From assembly GCF_032484785.1 (NCBI RefSeq), contig NZ_JAUETR010000001.1, positions 4,839,501 to 4,903,500 of the forward strand: a DNA stretch of 64,000 bases. Reading direction: 5' to 3'. Each line of letters opens with the position of its first letter. The stretch's first letter is position 1. Below are positions 1 to 8,063 of this stretch, in pieces. The DNA is from Bradyrhizobium sp. SZCCHNS1050 (GTDB taxonomy: Bacteria > Pseudomonadota > Alphaproteobacteria > Rhizobiales > Xanthobacteraceae). The notes beneath the pieces are model-generated. The model ran no database searches. It had not been told where the DNA came from and saw only the letters and a list, made by a program, of their open reading frames with translations. A program made the translations under genes and the position numbers.

Positions 1-466
1 CCAGCCGGGTCGCCTCCAGAAAGGCGGCGCCGCGGTCGGCCGCCTTGATCTGGCGCTCGATCTCCGGAGCAATCTCCGCCGGCAGCCCGAAGCGGATGTG
101 GATCGCCCCGAGCAGCCGCTTCTCGACTGATTTGTAGCCGTCGCCGAGCACCGCCTTGAATGGCGAGATCATGTCGCCGATGACGTATTCCGGTGCATCG
201 TGCAGCAGCGCGGCGAGCCGCAGCTTCGCATCGATGTTCGGTTTGCGCGCGCGCATCACCGTCTCGACCAGCAGCGTGTGCTGCGCGACCGAGAAGATGT
301 GCGCGCCGGTGGTCTGGCCATTCCAGCGCGCGACACGCGCGAGCCCATGGGCGATGTCGGCGATCTCGACATCGAGCGGCGAGGGATCGATGAGGTTGAG
401 CCGCCGGCCGGACAGCATGCGCTGCCAGACGCGGTCGTGCCCGCTCGGGGCCTTGTCAGTCGTCAT
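1..466 (-). CDS. HD-superfamily hydrolase, 5' part only (runs off left edge)
   Basis: The first about 155 residues are visible; the C-terminus lies beyond the window. The frame contains a His in a QHTLLVE segment followed by an ALLHDAPEYVIGD segment, the metal-binding H...HD pattern of HD phosphohydrolases of the YfbR/nucleotidase-like group. Its ATG overlaps the TGA of the following tag gene (ATGA arrangement), which fixes the start and implies co-transcription with tag. The substrate is not evident; a nucleotide phosphohydrolase is a family-level inference. Confidence 0.8.
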   Translation of the reverse strand, partial: MTTDKAPSGHDRVWQRMLSGRRLNLIDPSPLDVEIADIAHGLARVARWNGQTTGAHIFSVAQHTLLVETVMRARKPNIDAKLRLAALLHDAPEYVIGDMISPFKAVLGDGYKSVEKRLLGAIHIRFGLPAEIAPEIERQIKAADRGAAFLEATRL

Positions 467-1092
467 TTGGGAGGCTTGAGGCGCGGGGCGCGGCGCTTGC
501 CGCTGCAGGTCTCGTGGCAGAAGCAGGTGACGAGATGGTCGTTGACCATGCCGGTCGCCTGCATGAAGGCGTAGACGATCGTGGGACCGACGAACTTGAA
601 GCCGCGGGAGGCCAGCTCTTTCGAGATCTTGATCGACAGCGGCGTCGAGGCCGGCACGCTCGCGGTGGTCTTGAACTGATTGACCTTGGGCGCGCCGTCC
701 ATGAAGTCCCACAGCAGCTTGGAGAAGCCGGGACCCTTGTCCTGGATGTCGAGCCAGGATTTCGCGCTGAGAATAGTCCCTTCGATCTTGGCGCGGTTGC
801 GCACGATGCCGGCATCGTTCATCAGCGTGTGGATCTTCTTGTCGCCGTAGCGCGCGATCTTCTCCGGCTGGAAATCATCGAAGGCGCGGCGGAAATTGTC
901 ACGCTTGCGCAGGATCGTGATCCACGACAGCCCGGCCTGGAAGCCGTCGAGGATCAGCTTCTCGAACAGCGCGCGGTCGTCATATTCCGGCACGCCCCAC
1001 TCGGTGTCGTGATAGGCGACATAGAGCGGATCGCTGCCCGGCCAGGGGCAGCGCGTCAGGCCATCGGGATGGACGACAGCAGCGCGACCCAT
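463..1092 (-). CDS. tag: DNA-3-methyladenine glycosylase I
   Basis: A 209-aa protein of normal Tag length. The N-terminal CPWPGSDPLYVAYHDTEWG segment carries the conserved Cys, Tyr-His and Glu-Trp of the family. The C-terminal HLVTCFCHETC segment supplies the His and Cys of the Tag zinc site. The enzyme removes 3-methyladenine from alkylated DNA (base excision repair). The gene is translationally coupled to the HD hydrolase downstream and lies close behind the ygfZ-like gene, so a three-gene unit is likely. Confidence 0.95.
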   Translation of the reverse strand: MGRAAVVHPDGLTRCPWPGSDPLYVAYHDTEWGVPEYDDRALFEKLILDGFQAGLSWITILRKRDNFRRAFDDFQPEKIARYGDKKIHTLMNDAGIVRNRAKIEGTILSAKSWLDIQDKGPGFSKLLWDFMDGAPKVNQFKTTASVPASTPLSIKISKELASRGFKFVGPTIVYAFMQATGMVNDHLVTCFCHETCSGKRRAPRLKPPK

Positions 1093-1101
1093 GAGACCGG
1101 C

Positions 1102-1986
1102 TCAGGCGACCGTCTGTTTCGGCGCGCCCTGCAGCGCGTCGGGATCAGCGATGCGCAGAACGAGGCCGCCGGCGGTGAGCGGCGTTCCCGCCTCCAACGC
1201 CTCGGCGGCGCGGTCGATGCGCAGCAGCGCCATGCCCTTCTGCGCGGCGGCCGAGCCCATGGTGCCCACGGTCTTGTCGCCGGCCAGAATCGGCGTGCCC
1301 GGCTCGGGACTCGGCCCGTCGAGCAGCACCTTCGCCGCGCGCGTGCGCGTGGTGCCGCGATGATGCATGCGGCTCACGACCTCCTGGCCGACATAGCAGC
1401 CCTTGCCGACGTCGACGCCGTGCAGCCGGTCCATGTTGGTCTCGTGCGGGAAGGCGTCGCCGTACATGAAGTCGAGCCCGCCGCGCGGCACGCTGCAGTC
1501 GATACGATGCGCCTCATAGGCGTCGGAATCGACGATCTCGGCGCCGAGCCGTGCGGCGATCTCCGCGAGCGCCTCCTGCGGCGCAATGACGCGCGCGCCG
1601 AGGCGCTCATGACGCGGATCGACGAAGCTCGGCTCCGGCGTGGCGCCGATGGCACCATCCCAGACCGCGATCACGCCGAGCTCTCCGGAGCGATTGCTGA
1701 CCGCGACCTTGGCCCTGAGCTTGTAGAGGTTGAGCTTGTCGGTGAGCGCCTGCGCCAGCGCGCGCGGACAGTCGAGCAGGAAGCGCTCGCCGGCGTCGGT
1801 CGCCGGCACCTGCGCCACCAGGAAATCAACGATGATCTTGCCTTGCGGCGTCAGCAGCGCACCGAACCGGGCCTCGCCAGGCGTGAGCTTGGTGACGTCG
1901 GTGGTGAAGAGACCGTTGAGGAACTTGCGTGCATCGTCGCCGCTGACCTGGACCACGCCCCGGTCGTCGAGAAACGTCGCCTTCAT
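1102..1986 (-). CDS. ygfZ: YgfZ/GcvT-like folate-binding protein
   Basis: A 294-aa protein when started at the Met of MKATFLDD. In-frame upstream Mets would add about 43 residues that look like non-coding translation. The family signature KGCYVGQE is present, with the redox-sensitive Cys of YgfZ/COG0354 proteins, which use folate and assist maturation or repair of some iron-sulfur enzymes such as radical-SAM proteins. Related by fold to the aminomethyltransferase GcvT. It ends 9 bp before tag. The radical-SAM lipoyl synthases in this window are conceivable clients, but that is speculation. Confidence 0.9.
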   Translation of the reverse strand: MKATFLDDRGVVQVSGDDARKFLNGLFTTDVTKLTPGEARFGALLTPQGKIIVDFLVAQVPATDAGERFLLDCPRALAQALTDKLNLYKLRAKVAVSNRSGELGVIAVWDGAIGATPEPSFVDPRHERLGARVIAPQEALAEIAARLGAEIVDSDAYEAHRIDCSVPRGGLDFMYGDAFPHETNMDRLHGVDVGKGCYVGQEVVSRMHHRGTTRTRAAKVLLDGPSPEPGTPILAGDKTVGTMGSAAAQKGMALLRIDRAAEALEAGTPLTAGGLVLRIADPDALQGAPKQTVA

Positions 1987-2184
1987 CCGAAAAACCTCTT
2001 GCGACAGGCCGCACTGAAACGTAAGCCGCCCTGGCATAAACCACAAGGCTGAAACGCCGCCGCGCGGTGGCTTCATTCTAAAGATCGAGACTCGCGTGCC
2101 ACCGGAGGCCAGCAAATGGGCAGGCGCGCAGCATGATCGATCTGTCTTGGGGCGGTCAGGAGAATGAAATCCTATGAGGGCTTC

Positions 2185-3519
2185 ATGAGCGCGCGCTTCG
2201 ACGTCATTCTGAAATCCGGCACCGTGGTCAATCAGGACGGCGAGGGCGTCCGCGACATCGGCATGTCAGGCGGACGCATTGTCGAGATCGGCGATCTCGG
2301 CACAGCCTCGGCCGCCGAGATCATCGACTGCAAGGGACTGCACGTGCTGCCCGGCGTGATCGACACCCAGGTGCATTTCCGCGAGCCTGGTCTCACTCAC
2401 AAGGAGGACCTTGAAACCGGCTCGCGCAGCGCCGTGATGGGCGGCGTCACCGCCGTGTTCGAGATGCCCAACACCAATCCGCTGACGGTGACCGAGGAGG
2501 CGTTCACCGCCAAGGTCGCTGCCGGCCGCCATCGCATGCATTGCGACTTCGCCTTCTTCATCGGCGGCACCCGCGAGAACGTCGAGCAGCTCCCGGTGCT
2601 GGAGCGCGCCGAGGGCTGCGCCGGCGTCAAGGTGTTCGTCGGCTCCTCCACCGGCTCGCTGCTGGTCGAGGACGACGACAGCCTGCGCCGCATCTTCCAG
2701 GTGATCCGCCGCCGTGCCGCGTTCCACGCCGAGGACGAGTACCGCCTCAACGAGCGCAAGGACCTGCGCGTCGAGAACGATCCGCGCTCACACCCGGTGT
2801 GGCGCGACGAGGAGGCGGCGTTGCGCGCCACGCAACGTCTCGTCACCCTCGCGCACGAGACCGGCAAGCGCATCCACGTGCTGCACATCTCCACCAAGGA
2901 GGAGATCGTGTATCTGCGCGACCACAAGGACGTCGCCACCGTCGAGGCGACGCCGCATCATCTCACCTTGGCGGCGCCGGAGTGCTACGAGCGGCTCGGC
3001 ACCTACGCGCAGATGAATCCGCCGGTGCGATCAGCCGATCATCGCGACGTCATCTGGTGGGGCGTCCACCAGGGCATCGTCGACATCTTAGGCTCCGACC
3101 ACGCGCCGCACACCGCGGAGGAAAAGTCCAAGACCTATCCGGCCTCGCCCTCCGGCATGACCGGCGTGCAGACGCTGGTGCCGATCATGCTCGACCACGT
3201 CAATGCCGGCCGGCTGTCGCTGCAACGTTTCGTCGACCTCACCAGCGCCGGCCCCGCCCGCATCTACAACATCGCCCGCAAGGGCCGCATCGCCGCCGGC
3301 TACGACGCCGACCTCACCATCGTGGACCTCAAGCGCAGCGAGACCATCACCAACGAATGGGTCGCCTCGAAAGCCGGCTGGACGCCCTATGATGGCCTGC
3401 GCGTCACCGGCTGGCCGGTCGGCACGTTCGTCCGCGGCCAGCGCGTGATGTGGCAGGGCGAGCTGCTGACGCCGGCGACCGGCGAGCCGGTGCGGTTCAT
3501 GGAGACGCTGCGGCCGTAA
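2185..3519 (+). CDS. pyrC: Dihydroorotase
   Basis: Amidohydrolase of about 444 aa. Visible metal ligands include the QVHFREPG motif (HxH-type site plus substrate Arg), a later His in HVLHIST, EATPHH, and the catalytic Asp in GSDHAPHT. It interconverts carbamoyl aspartate and dihydroorotate in pyrimidine synthesis. The start is chosen at MSARFDV, preceded by GAGGG at good spacing; an ATG at 2164 is possible but has its AGGAG only one base away. Length and motifs match active class I enzymes rather than the inactive PyrC-like partner. Confidence 0.9.
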   Translation: MSARFDVILKSGTVVNQDGEGVRDIGMSGGRIVEIGDLGTASAAEIIDCKGLHVLPGVIDTQVHFREPGLTHKEDLETGSRSAVMGGVTAVFEMPNTNPLTVTEEAFTAKVAAGRHRMHCDFAFFIGGTRENVEQLPVLERAEGCAGVKVFVGSSTGSLLVEDDDSLRRIFQVIRRRAAFHAEDEYRLNERKDLRVENDPRSHPVWRDEEAALRATQRLVTLAHETGKRIHVLHISTKEEIVYLRDHKDVATVEATPHHLTLAAPECYERLGTYAQMNPPVRSADHRDVIWWGVHQGIVDILGSDHAPHTAEEKSKTYPASPSGMTGVQTLVPIMLDHVNAGRLSLQRFVDLTSAGPARIYNIARKGRIAAGYDADLTIVDLKRSETITNEWVASKAGWTPYDGLRVTGWPVGTFVRGQRVMWQGELLTPATGEPVRFMETLRP

Positions 3520-3540
3520 CGGCGCTGCGCGTTGGTTTGC

Positions 3541-3628
3541 TCCGTCATTGCGAGCGCAGCGACGCAATCCAGAGTCCTTAGCGCGTCCCTGGATTGCTTC
3601 GTCGCTCTGCTCCTCGCAATGACGCGGA
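3541..3628. repeat. REP-like palindromic element
   Basis: Near-perfect inverted repeat with arms TCCGTCATTGCGAGCGCAGC and GCTCCTCGCAATGACGCGGA around a CAATCCAG/CTGGATTG inner stem. It lies between the convergent dihydroorotase and CheZ-like genes. Dispersed palindromes with a CGTCATTGCGAG core are frequent in bradyrhizobial intergenic DNA; a shortened relative is at 12786-12815. Confidence 0.85.
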
Positions 3629-3652
3629 GCGGGCATCACACCTCGCCGTCGT

Positions 3653-4171
3653 TCACGCGAACAGCTTGTCGATGTCGTCCTGGGAAATCGCCACGCCCGG
3701 CCGCTTCGGGCCCTCCATCAAGTCCGGGGCGCTTGGGGCAGCAAGCTCGGTGGCCAGCCGCGCCAGCTCCTCTTTTCCCCAGATGCGGACGAGCTTGTTG
3801 ATGTGGTCCTCCATGAACTGCAGCGACTTGACCACGCGCGTGATCCGCTGCCCTGTGAGGTCCTGAAACGCGCACGCCTCGAACACCTTGTTTGTGCTGT
3901 CGACGATCTCGTCGCAGACCACTGCGGCAGTCGGGTCTTTGACTTTCTGCAACTTCGCGACGCTGGCGCCGATCGCCTCCATGCTTTCGAGGATCGCGTT
4001 CCCGGCCGTCTCCGTATTCTCGACGATCGCGTCGAGGGTGTCGGTCATCGTCGCGAAACTGCCCTTGCCGTCGCCTTGAAGAGCGGCGAGTTCGCGCCGC
4101 ATGCTGCTGATCTGGCCGAACATCTCGACCAGGTACGTCTTCAGCAATCTCTCTTCTTCCGGCGCAATCAT
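3653..4171 (-). CDS. cheZ: CheZ-family chemotaxis protein phosphatase
   Basis: A 172-aa, mostly helical protein. The segment CAFQDLTGQRITRVV (residues 100-114) matches the CheZ active site; D104 and Q108 align with the catalytic Asp and Gln of E. coli CheZ. The C-terminal ISQDDIDKLFA tail resembles the CheY-binding peptide of CheZ. It would dephosphorylate phospho-CheY and so act on flagellar reversal. It stands alone here, with no che operon in the window. Confidence 0.85.
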   Translation of the reverse strand: MIAPEEERLLKTYLVEMFGQISSMRRELAALQGDGKGSFATMTDTLDAIVENTETAGNAILESMEAIGASVAKLQKVKDPTAAVVCDEIVDSTNKVFEACAFQDLTGQRITRVVKSLQFMEDHINKLVRIWGKEELARLATELAAPSAPDLMEGPKRPGVAISQDDIDKLFA

Positions 4172-4908
4172 CAGAAATCCCCGAATTTTCCCTAACGTTT
4201 CCTTACCAATTCTTCACGCGGCAGTTGCAAACCCCGGCCTGCTCTTCTGTGAAGGCATTTCGGATTTCGCTTCGGCGGTGACCGGCTCGCGACGCGGCTA
4301 TCGAGATTTCACGTCAGCTCGAAACGGTACTGTGGTCAGGTAGGTGAAGATCAGCGACCTATTTTTGCCCGTTTTCGTTAAGGGCGCATGTTCATTCACG
4401 TCAAAGCCTTCAAATTGCTTCGTGAAGAGTTTCCGAGCCGACGTGGCTGCCGGGGGAGGCCATTGGGCAGTGCTCGGTCTGCTGTCGGTTTCCGCGACGC
4501 GCGGACAGCGCTTGGAGCCTGGATGAGCGCGCGGGCGTCACGACAGGAGGCAGGCGGCGCGCGGCCGGCCAAAATGAATGCGAATGTCCGCTGCCAGGGA
4601 CGACGCGGACGTGGGGGAGAAATTCCGGTACGCCGCCTCTTGACCCAGAGCTCTCTACCTGACCGCAATCGTCGATCGACTTGCGTTTTGCCGAGCAACA
4701 TTCTTGCCGGCACCCGATGGTTCCGCTCTCGGGGACGACCTGACCTCTGCAATCCCGGGAATCGATAGGCCCGCCTGTGACCCCGATCATCGTTCGGTTC
4801 ACGGCCAGGCGCGCGGCATCGGCGCGGCGCTGACGAAGCCGGATATTTCGACTATCCTGCCATGTGGACCATCAAGGCGGGGCAGGATGGGTCCAGGAGG
4901 GGACATCG
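4172..4908. other. Long intergenic stretch, no gene recognised
   Basis: About 740 bp between the CheZ-like and CBS genes. Open frames exist on both strands, but none has a convincing ribosome-binding site, codon pattern or recognisable domain. No palindromic repeat or tRNA is evident. The last 20 bp carry the AGGAGGGG ribosome-binding site of the CBS gene. Confidence 0.5.
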
Positions 4909-5352
4909 ATGAGCACAGTAAGAAGCGCGCTGGCGCAGAAGAGTGGCGCCGTGATCCATGTTCGTTCCGACGACATGGTCGTCGAAGCCTTGCGCCAGAT
5001 GCGCGACAACCGGGTCCGGTCGGTGCTCGTCATCGACGACGGCGCGCTGGTCGGCATCGTGACGCAGGGGGACTGCGCCATCAAAGTGTTGCTGCCCGGG
5101 CTCGACGCCAAGCAGACGCCGGTGGGCCAGGTGATGACGGGCAACCCGGTGACGGTCAAGCCGGACCACCGGCTGGACAGTTGCATGGCCATGATGTCTC
5201 AGCGTGGTTTTCGCCATCTGCCGGTGCTGGACGCGGGCAAGGTCGTGGGCGTGATCTCGATCGGAGACGTCGTCAAGAACATCATCCGGGATCTGGAGCA
5301 CAACGTCGACGACCTGATGGGCTACATCATGAAGGACGGCCCCGGGGGCTGA
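4909..5352 (+). CDS. CBS-pair domain protein
   Basis: A 147-aa protein composed almost entirely of two CBS motifs: residues about 8-65 with VRSVLVIDDGALVGIVTQGD, and about 75-135 with RHLPVLDAGKVVGVISIGD. Such stand-alone Bateman modules bind adenosine nucleotides and act as energy or redox sensors. The start at 4909 is supported by AGGAGGGG eight bases upstream. Partner unknown; no operon neighbour. Confidence 0.9.
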   Translation: MSTVRSALAQKSGAVIHVRSDDMVVEALRQMRDNRVRSVLVIDDGALVGIVTQGDCAIKVLLPGLDAKQTPVGQVMTGNPVTVKPDHRLDSCMAMMSQRGFRHLPVLDAGKVVGVISIGDVVKNIIRDLEHNVDDLMGYIMKDGPGG

Positions 5353-5565
5353 CGGACGAACGTGGTGCCGTCGCCCTCCGCCTATGTCTGCTTTTGTGAA
5401 GGGTTTCGGATGCCGGCCGCATGATTGATGGCGCGGCATATTCGGGCGGCCGGCGTCCGAAAGCCTCCAAGGGAGGAAACCGCGCTTGGTGGGCAGGACT
5501 GGTGCGGCAGGCTCTATGGGGATTTGATGGACGGCAGGTGTGGCAGCACGTCTGCGAGGCTACCG

Positions 5566-5732
5566 CTACGCAGTACCAGAGCGGCATCGACTTCCATTTC
5601 GACTGGGGCGTATCGCAATTCTTGTCGAAGCAGGTCTTTGTCGGCTTCGTCGGCTACGCCTACCAGCAGACTACCGATGATTTCAGTCAGCCCGCCGTGC
5701 TCGGCGGTTTCCGTTCGCGCGTGCTCGGCTAA
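5566..5732 (+). pseudogene. C-terminal-region remnant of a SphA/MetA-type outer-membrane protein
   Basis: About 55 residues beginning ATQYQSGIDFHFDWGVSQF and ending VLGGFRSRVLG match the pattern of the COG4313 (phenol meta-pathway/SphA-like) beta-barrel family, with the alternating aromatic strand segment KQVFVGFVGYAYQQ. No signal peptide or N-terminal barrel is present; the upstream sequence does not continue the family. The frame stops just before a good terminator hairpin, so the original 3' end seems to have been kept or replaced by a new junction there. Confidence 0.6.
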
Positions 5733-5740
5733 ACAAAAGC

Positions 5741-5769
5741 GGCCCACTCCGGTTGGAAGTGGGCCTTTG
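5741..5769 (+). terminator. Hairpin terminator
   Basis: Stem GGCCCACT / AGTGGGCC with a 9-base loop followed by TTTGT, and an A-run on the upstream side, so it could act in both directions between the remnant barrel gene (+) and the secreted protein gene (-). Confidence 0.7.
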
Positions 5770-5791
5770 TCTATCGGCGAAAAAGGAAGTC

Positions 5792-6169
5792 CTATTGAAC
5801 CGTCGCGTTCATGGTGATCACCGACGTTCCGGAGGCAGTCGGTCCCTTGCCAGCTGCCGTCACGGCGAAGCTGTCGGGGCCCTTGTAGCCTGCTTTCGCC
5901 GTGTACTGGAATGTCGAAATATTTAGCTTCTTCAGGGTGCCGTGAGCCGGCTTCTGTGAAATGCTCGAGCTTTTCATCACGCCCGCTATCCGAATTGGAA
6001 ACAGGCAGCTTCCACCAGAAGCGACGTTGAAGTAGCCGGTCGAATTGATACCCCAGTCCGATAAGCTTCCGGAAGCTGGACACTCCGAAGCTGCGCGTGC
6101 TGGCGAGAGTGACGCCGAGATGGGCGCGGCGGCAACGAGGGCTAAAAGAACTGCTGTCGAACATCGCAT
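5792..6169 (-). CDS. Secreted protein with Ig/cadherin-like fold
   Basis: A 125-aa protein with a clear Sec signal peptide (hydrophobic VLLALVAAAPISASL, cleavage after a PARAA-like site). The mature part contains AHGTLKKLNISTFQYTAKAG followed by GPDSFAVTAAG, typical of bacterial Ig-like/cadherin repeat domains, and two Cys. The start at 6169 is preceded by GGGAGG; the longer frame up to 6223 lacks this. A FixK/FNR-type box lies about 57 bp upstream, suggesting low-oxygen induction. Role unknown. Confidence 0.75.
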   Translation of the reverse strand: MRCSTAVLLALVAAAPISASLSPARAASECPASGSLSDWGINSTGYFNVASGGSCLFPIRIAGVMKSSSISQKPAHGTLKKLNISTFQYTAKAGYKGPDSFAVTAAGKGPTASGTSVITMNATVQ

Positions 6170-6225
6170 GAAAGCCTCCCTTGTTTTTGAGTAACAATAG
6201 GATCGCGCTCCCAGCGTTTCCAATA

Positions 6226-6239
6226 TTGACCAGGATCAA
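6226..6239. promoter_or_regulatory. FixK/FNR-type box
   Basis: TTGACCAGGATCAA fits TTGA-N6-TCAA exactly. It is centred about 63 bp upstream of the start of the secreted Ig-like protein, a distance compatible with class II activation. Confidence 0.65.
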
Positions 6240-6413
6240 CATACACCGCCCACTTGGCTGAAATGCGTGCCAAGGTGTGACCCTTGGCGAAAATTCGCAA
6301 CTCCTGTGGCACCCAAGACTGCTCAGACAGCTAGATGTCTGCTCCAAAGCGGTCATTAGACCGAGACTTGATTCCTCGTCGGAGCCGTCGGTGTATTTGA
6401 GCTACGCAGAGTC

Positions 6414-7523
6414 TCACAAGTATGCGAGGTACGAACTTATCCAGACGAGAATCGACGTGATCATTCCGATTGGGCCGGCGTTTGCGGCGATGGCCCATGC
6501 GCTGCCGGGCATCCCGAGGCGCAGCCGCGTCTTGTCAAAATTATCCGGCAACGAGATCGTCGCCGGGTAGCCCTGAGCGCCACCGATCGAACCGACGCGT
6601 GCTAATTGGCCGGAAACGGCGATCTGGCCCTGACCGATGCCGCGAGGGATTTCGAGTATTCGCGCCCCGAATATCTCGCCGGGATTATCGTCGAAGACCA
6701 GCTTTACGGTTGCTCCGGGCTTCACTGTTTGGAAGGCGTTCGGCTTGAACGTCGCGAGAATGGTGATGTCGTTGGTGAGGATGAATGACATCTCGGAACG
6801 CGTCTGCAATGCCCGAGCGCCAACCGCCAGTGCCAGGCTGCTGACGTAGCCGTCGCCCGTTGCCCGAATGGTGGTCTGATCCAGCTCCCACCGGGCGTTT
6901 TCGAGCTGAGCCTGGAGTTGTGCAACGTTGGTATTCTCGCCTCCGATCTCGGATTCCATTGCGAGCCGGGCGTTCTCTACTGCGGCTTCCGCTGCGAGCA
7001 ATTGGTATTGCACGGTGTCGTACTGCACCTGCGTGTCCTGCAGACGAAACTCAGCCTGAGAGCCGGTTGCGACGAGCTTCCGAATGTCGGCCAACCTTTG
7101 GGTCTGGTAGACGAGCTGTTGCTTCAAGGCATCGGCGTTCGCCTTGGCTTGATCATAGCTGGCCTTGAGTTGTTTGACTTGCTGCTGCGCCTGAGCGAGC
7201 GAGGCCTCCAATTGGCTGACCTTGTATTTGTAAGGTGCCGGATCGATCTGGAACAAGATGGCGCCGGCCTTCACCGGGGCGTTGACTTGGACGGGGATGC
7301 TTACGACCTGGCCCGAGACGTTGGGTGTGACCTCGACCACCCTAGAGATCACGACAAAGCGGCCGGCGGGCGTGAGCGAGTTGAACAGGCCAAGGAAGAC
7401 CATCAAGATGAAAGCGCCGATGACAACGGTGATGGTGCCGGCCCCCCATCCCCATTTCACAAGCTTCAGCTTCGAGAACAGGAGCCAGACCATGACGATG
7501 TAGAGTACCATCACGAGGACCAT
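6414..7523 (-). CDS. HlyD-family membrane-fusion protein with N-terminal membrane anchor
   Basis: A 369-aa protein. Residues 1-60 form two hydrophobic segments (MVLVMVLYIVMVWLL and ITVVIGAFILMVFLGL). A biotinyl-lipoyl-like half-motif (VTPNVSGQVVSIPV) follows, then a long coiled coil (LEASLAQAQQQVKQLKASY onward), the second half-motif and a C-terminal hydrophobic helix. This layout matches YibH/YiaV-type inner-membrane HlyD proteins rather than classical type I adaptors. The start at 7523 has AAGGAG upstream; 50 further residues in frame look non-coding. No transporter partner is adjacent. Confidence 0.85.
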   Translation of the reverse strand: MVLVMVLYIVMVWLLFSKLKLVKWGWGAGTITVVIGAFILMVFLGLFNSLTPAGRFVVISRVVEVTPNVSGQVVSIPVQVNAPVKAGAILFQIDPAPYKYKVSQLEASLAQAQQQVKQLKASYDQAKANADALKQQLVYQTQRLADIRKLVATGSQAEFRLQDTQVQYDTVQYQLLAAEAAVENARLAMESEIGGENTNVAQLQAQLENARWELDQTTIRATGDGYVSSLALAVGARALQTRSEMSFILTNDITILATFKPNAFQTVKPGATVKLVFDDNPGEIFGARILEIPRGIGQGQIAVSGQLARVGSIGGAQGYPATISLPDNFDKTRLRLGMPGSAWAIAANAGPIGMITSILVWISSYLAYL

Positions 7524-7659
7524 GGCGCTTCGCTCCTTCGTATGCCGCGAGACAGCCGAAAATTGAGCCGGCCGCATTACGGCGGTTTGCCAAGGACGAT
7601 TCGGCTTCTCGCAAACGGCATCTGCAACATTCTCATCCAAATTATTCTGAGTTGGCCTG

Positions 7660-7673
7660 TTGATCTGGATCAA
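7660..7673. promoter_or_regulatory. FixK/FNR-type box, perfect palindrome
   Basis: TTGATCTGGATCAA, a perfect TTGAT-N4-ATCAA site. It lies 52 bp upstream of the small secreted protein (+) and 137 bp upstream of the HlyD-like gene (-), so it could serve either divergent promoter; spacing favours the plus-strand gene. Confidence 0.8.
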
Positions 7674-7724
7674 CGCGAAGATCGATTCTAATGAAACTAT
7701 TCGTCTTTGGCGGAGGAGGCGAAA

Positions 7725-7952
7725 ATGAAGCTCTCAATCGCAATAGCGACTACGCTGCTGATAACCGGGTTCGTAGCCGCGAGCACTGAGAAAGCCAGCG
7801 CTGTGGTGTACTGCACATACGTTGGCTATCCAGCCAATTGCGTCGTACGGCCGGGCGTAGTTCTGAGGCCGCGACCCGTTGCACGACAGGCGGTGGTGGG
7901 TGCTGGGACGGTAAATCGCGGTGGCCCGGTCAATCGCGCTGGCAGACGTTGA
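7725..7952 (+). CDS. Small secreted protein
   Basis: A 75-aa protein with a signal peptide (LSIAIATTLLITGFVAAST, Ala-Ser-Ala cleavage region). The short mature part carries two Cys (VVYCTYVGYPANCVV) and a Pro/Arg/Gly-rich tail. The start is supported by GGAGGAGGCG upstream. It is the first gene behind a perfect FixK box and lies 111 bp before the DUF1254 gene. Function unknown. Confidence 0.7.
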   Translation: MKLSIAIATTLLITGFVAASTEKASAVVYCTYVGYPANCVVRPGVVLRPRPVARQAVVGAGTVNRGGPVNRAGRR

Positions 7953-8063
7953 TTGGTCATTCTGCGAGCTGCGAGATTTGTAGCCCTGCACGAAGTCCCG
8001 ATAATCATGGGACTTACGAAGAGATGCTTTATGAATTCAACATCTGACAAGAAGGGCCGTATC

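Noticed and set aside
514..2052. A 512-codon plus-strand frame
   Set aside because: Antisense to tag and ygfZ, both with clear motifs; composition typical of a reverse-frame artefact.
4388..4768. Open frames on both strands in the CheZ-CBS gap
   Set aside because: Arg/Ser/Pro-rich translations without ribosome-binding sites; mutually overlapping shadows.
5514..6356. A 280-codon minus-strand frame
   Set aside because: Overlaps the secreted Ig-like gene in another frame, crosses a terminator and FixK box, and has no domain.
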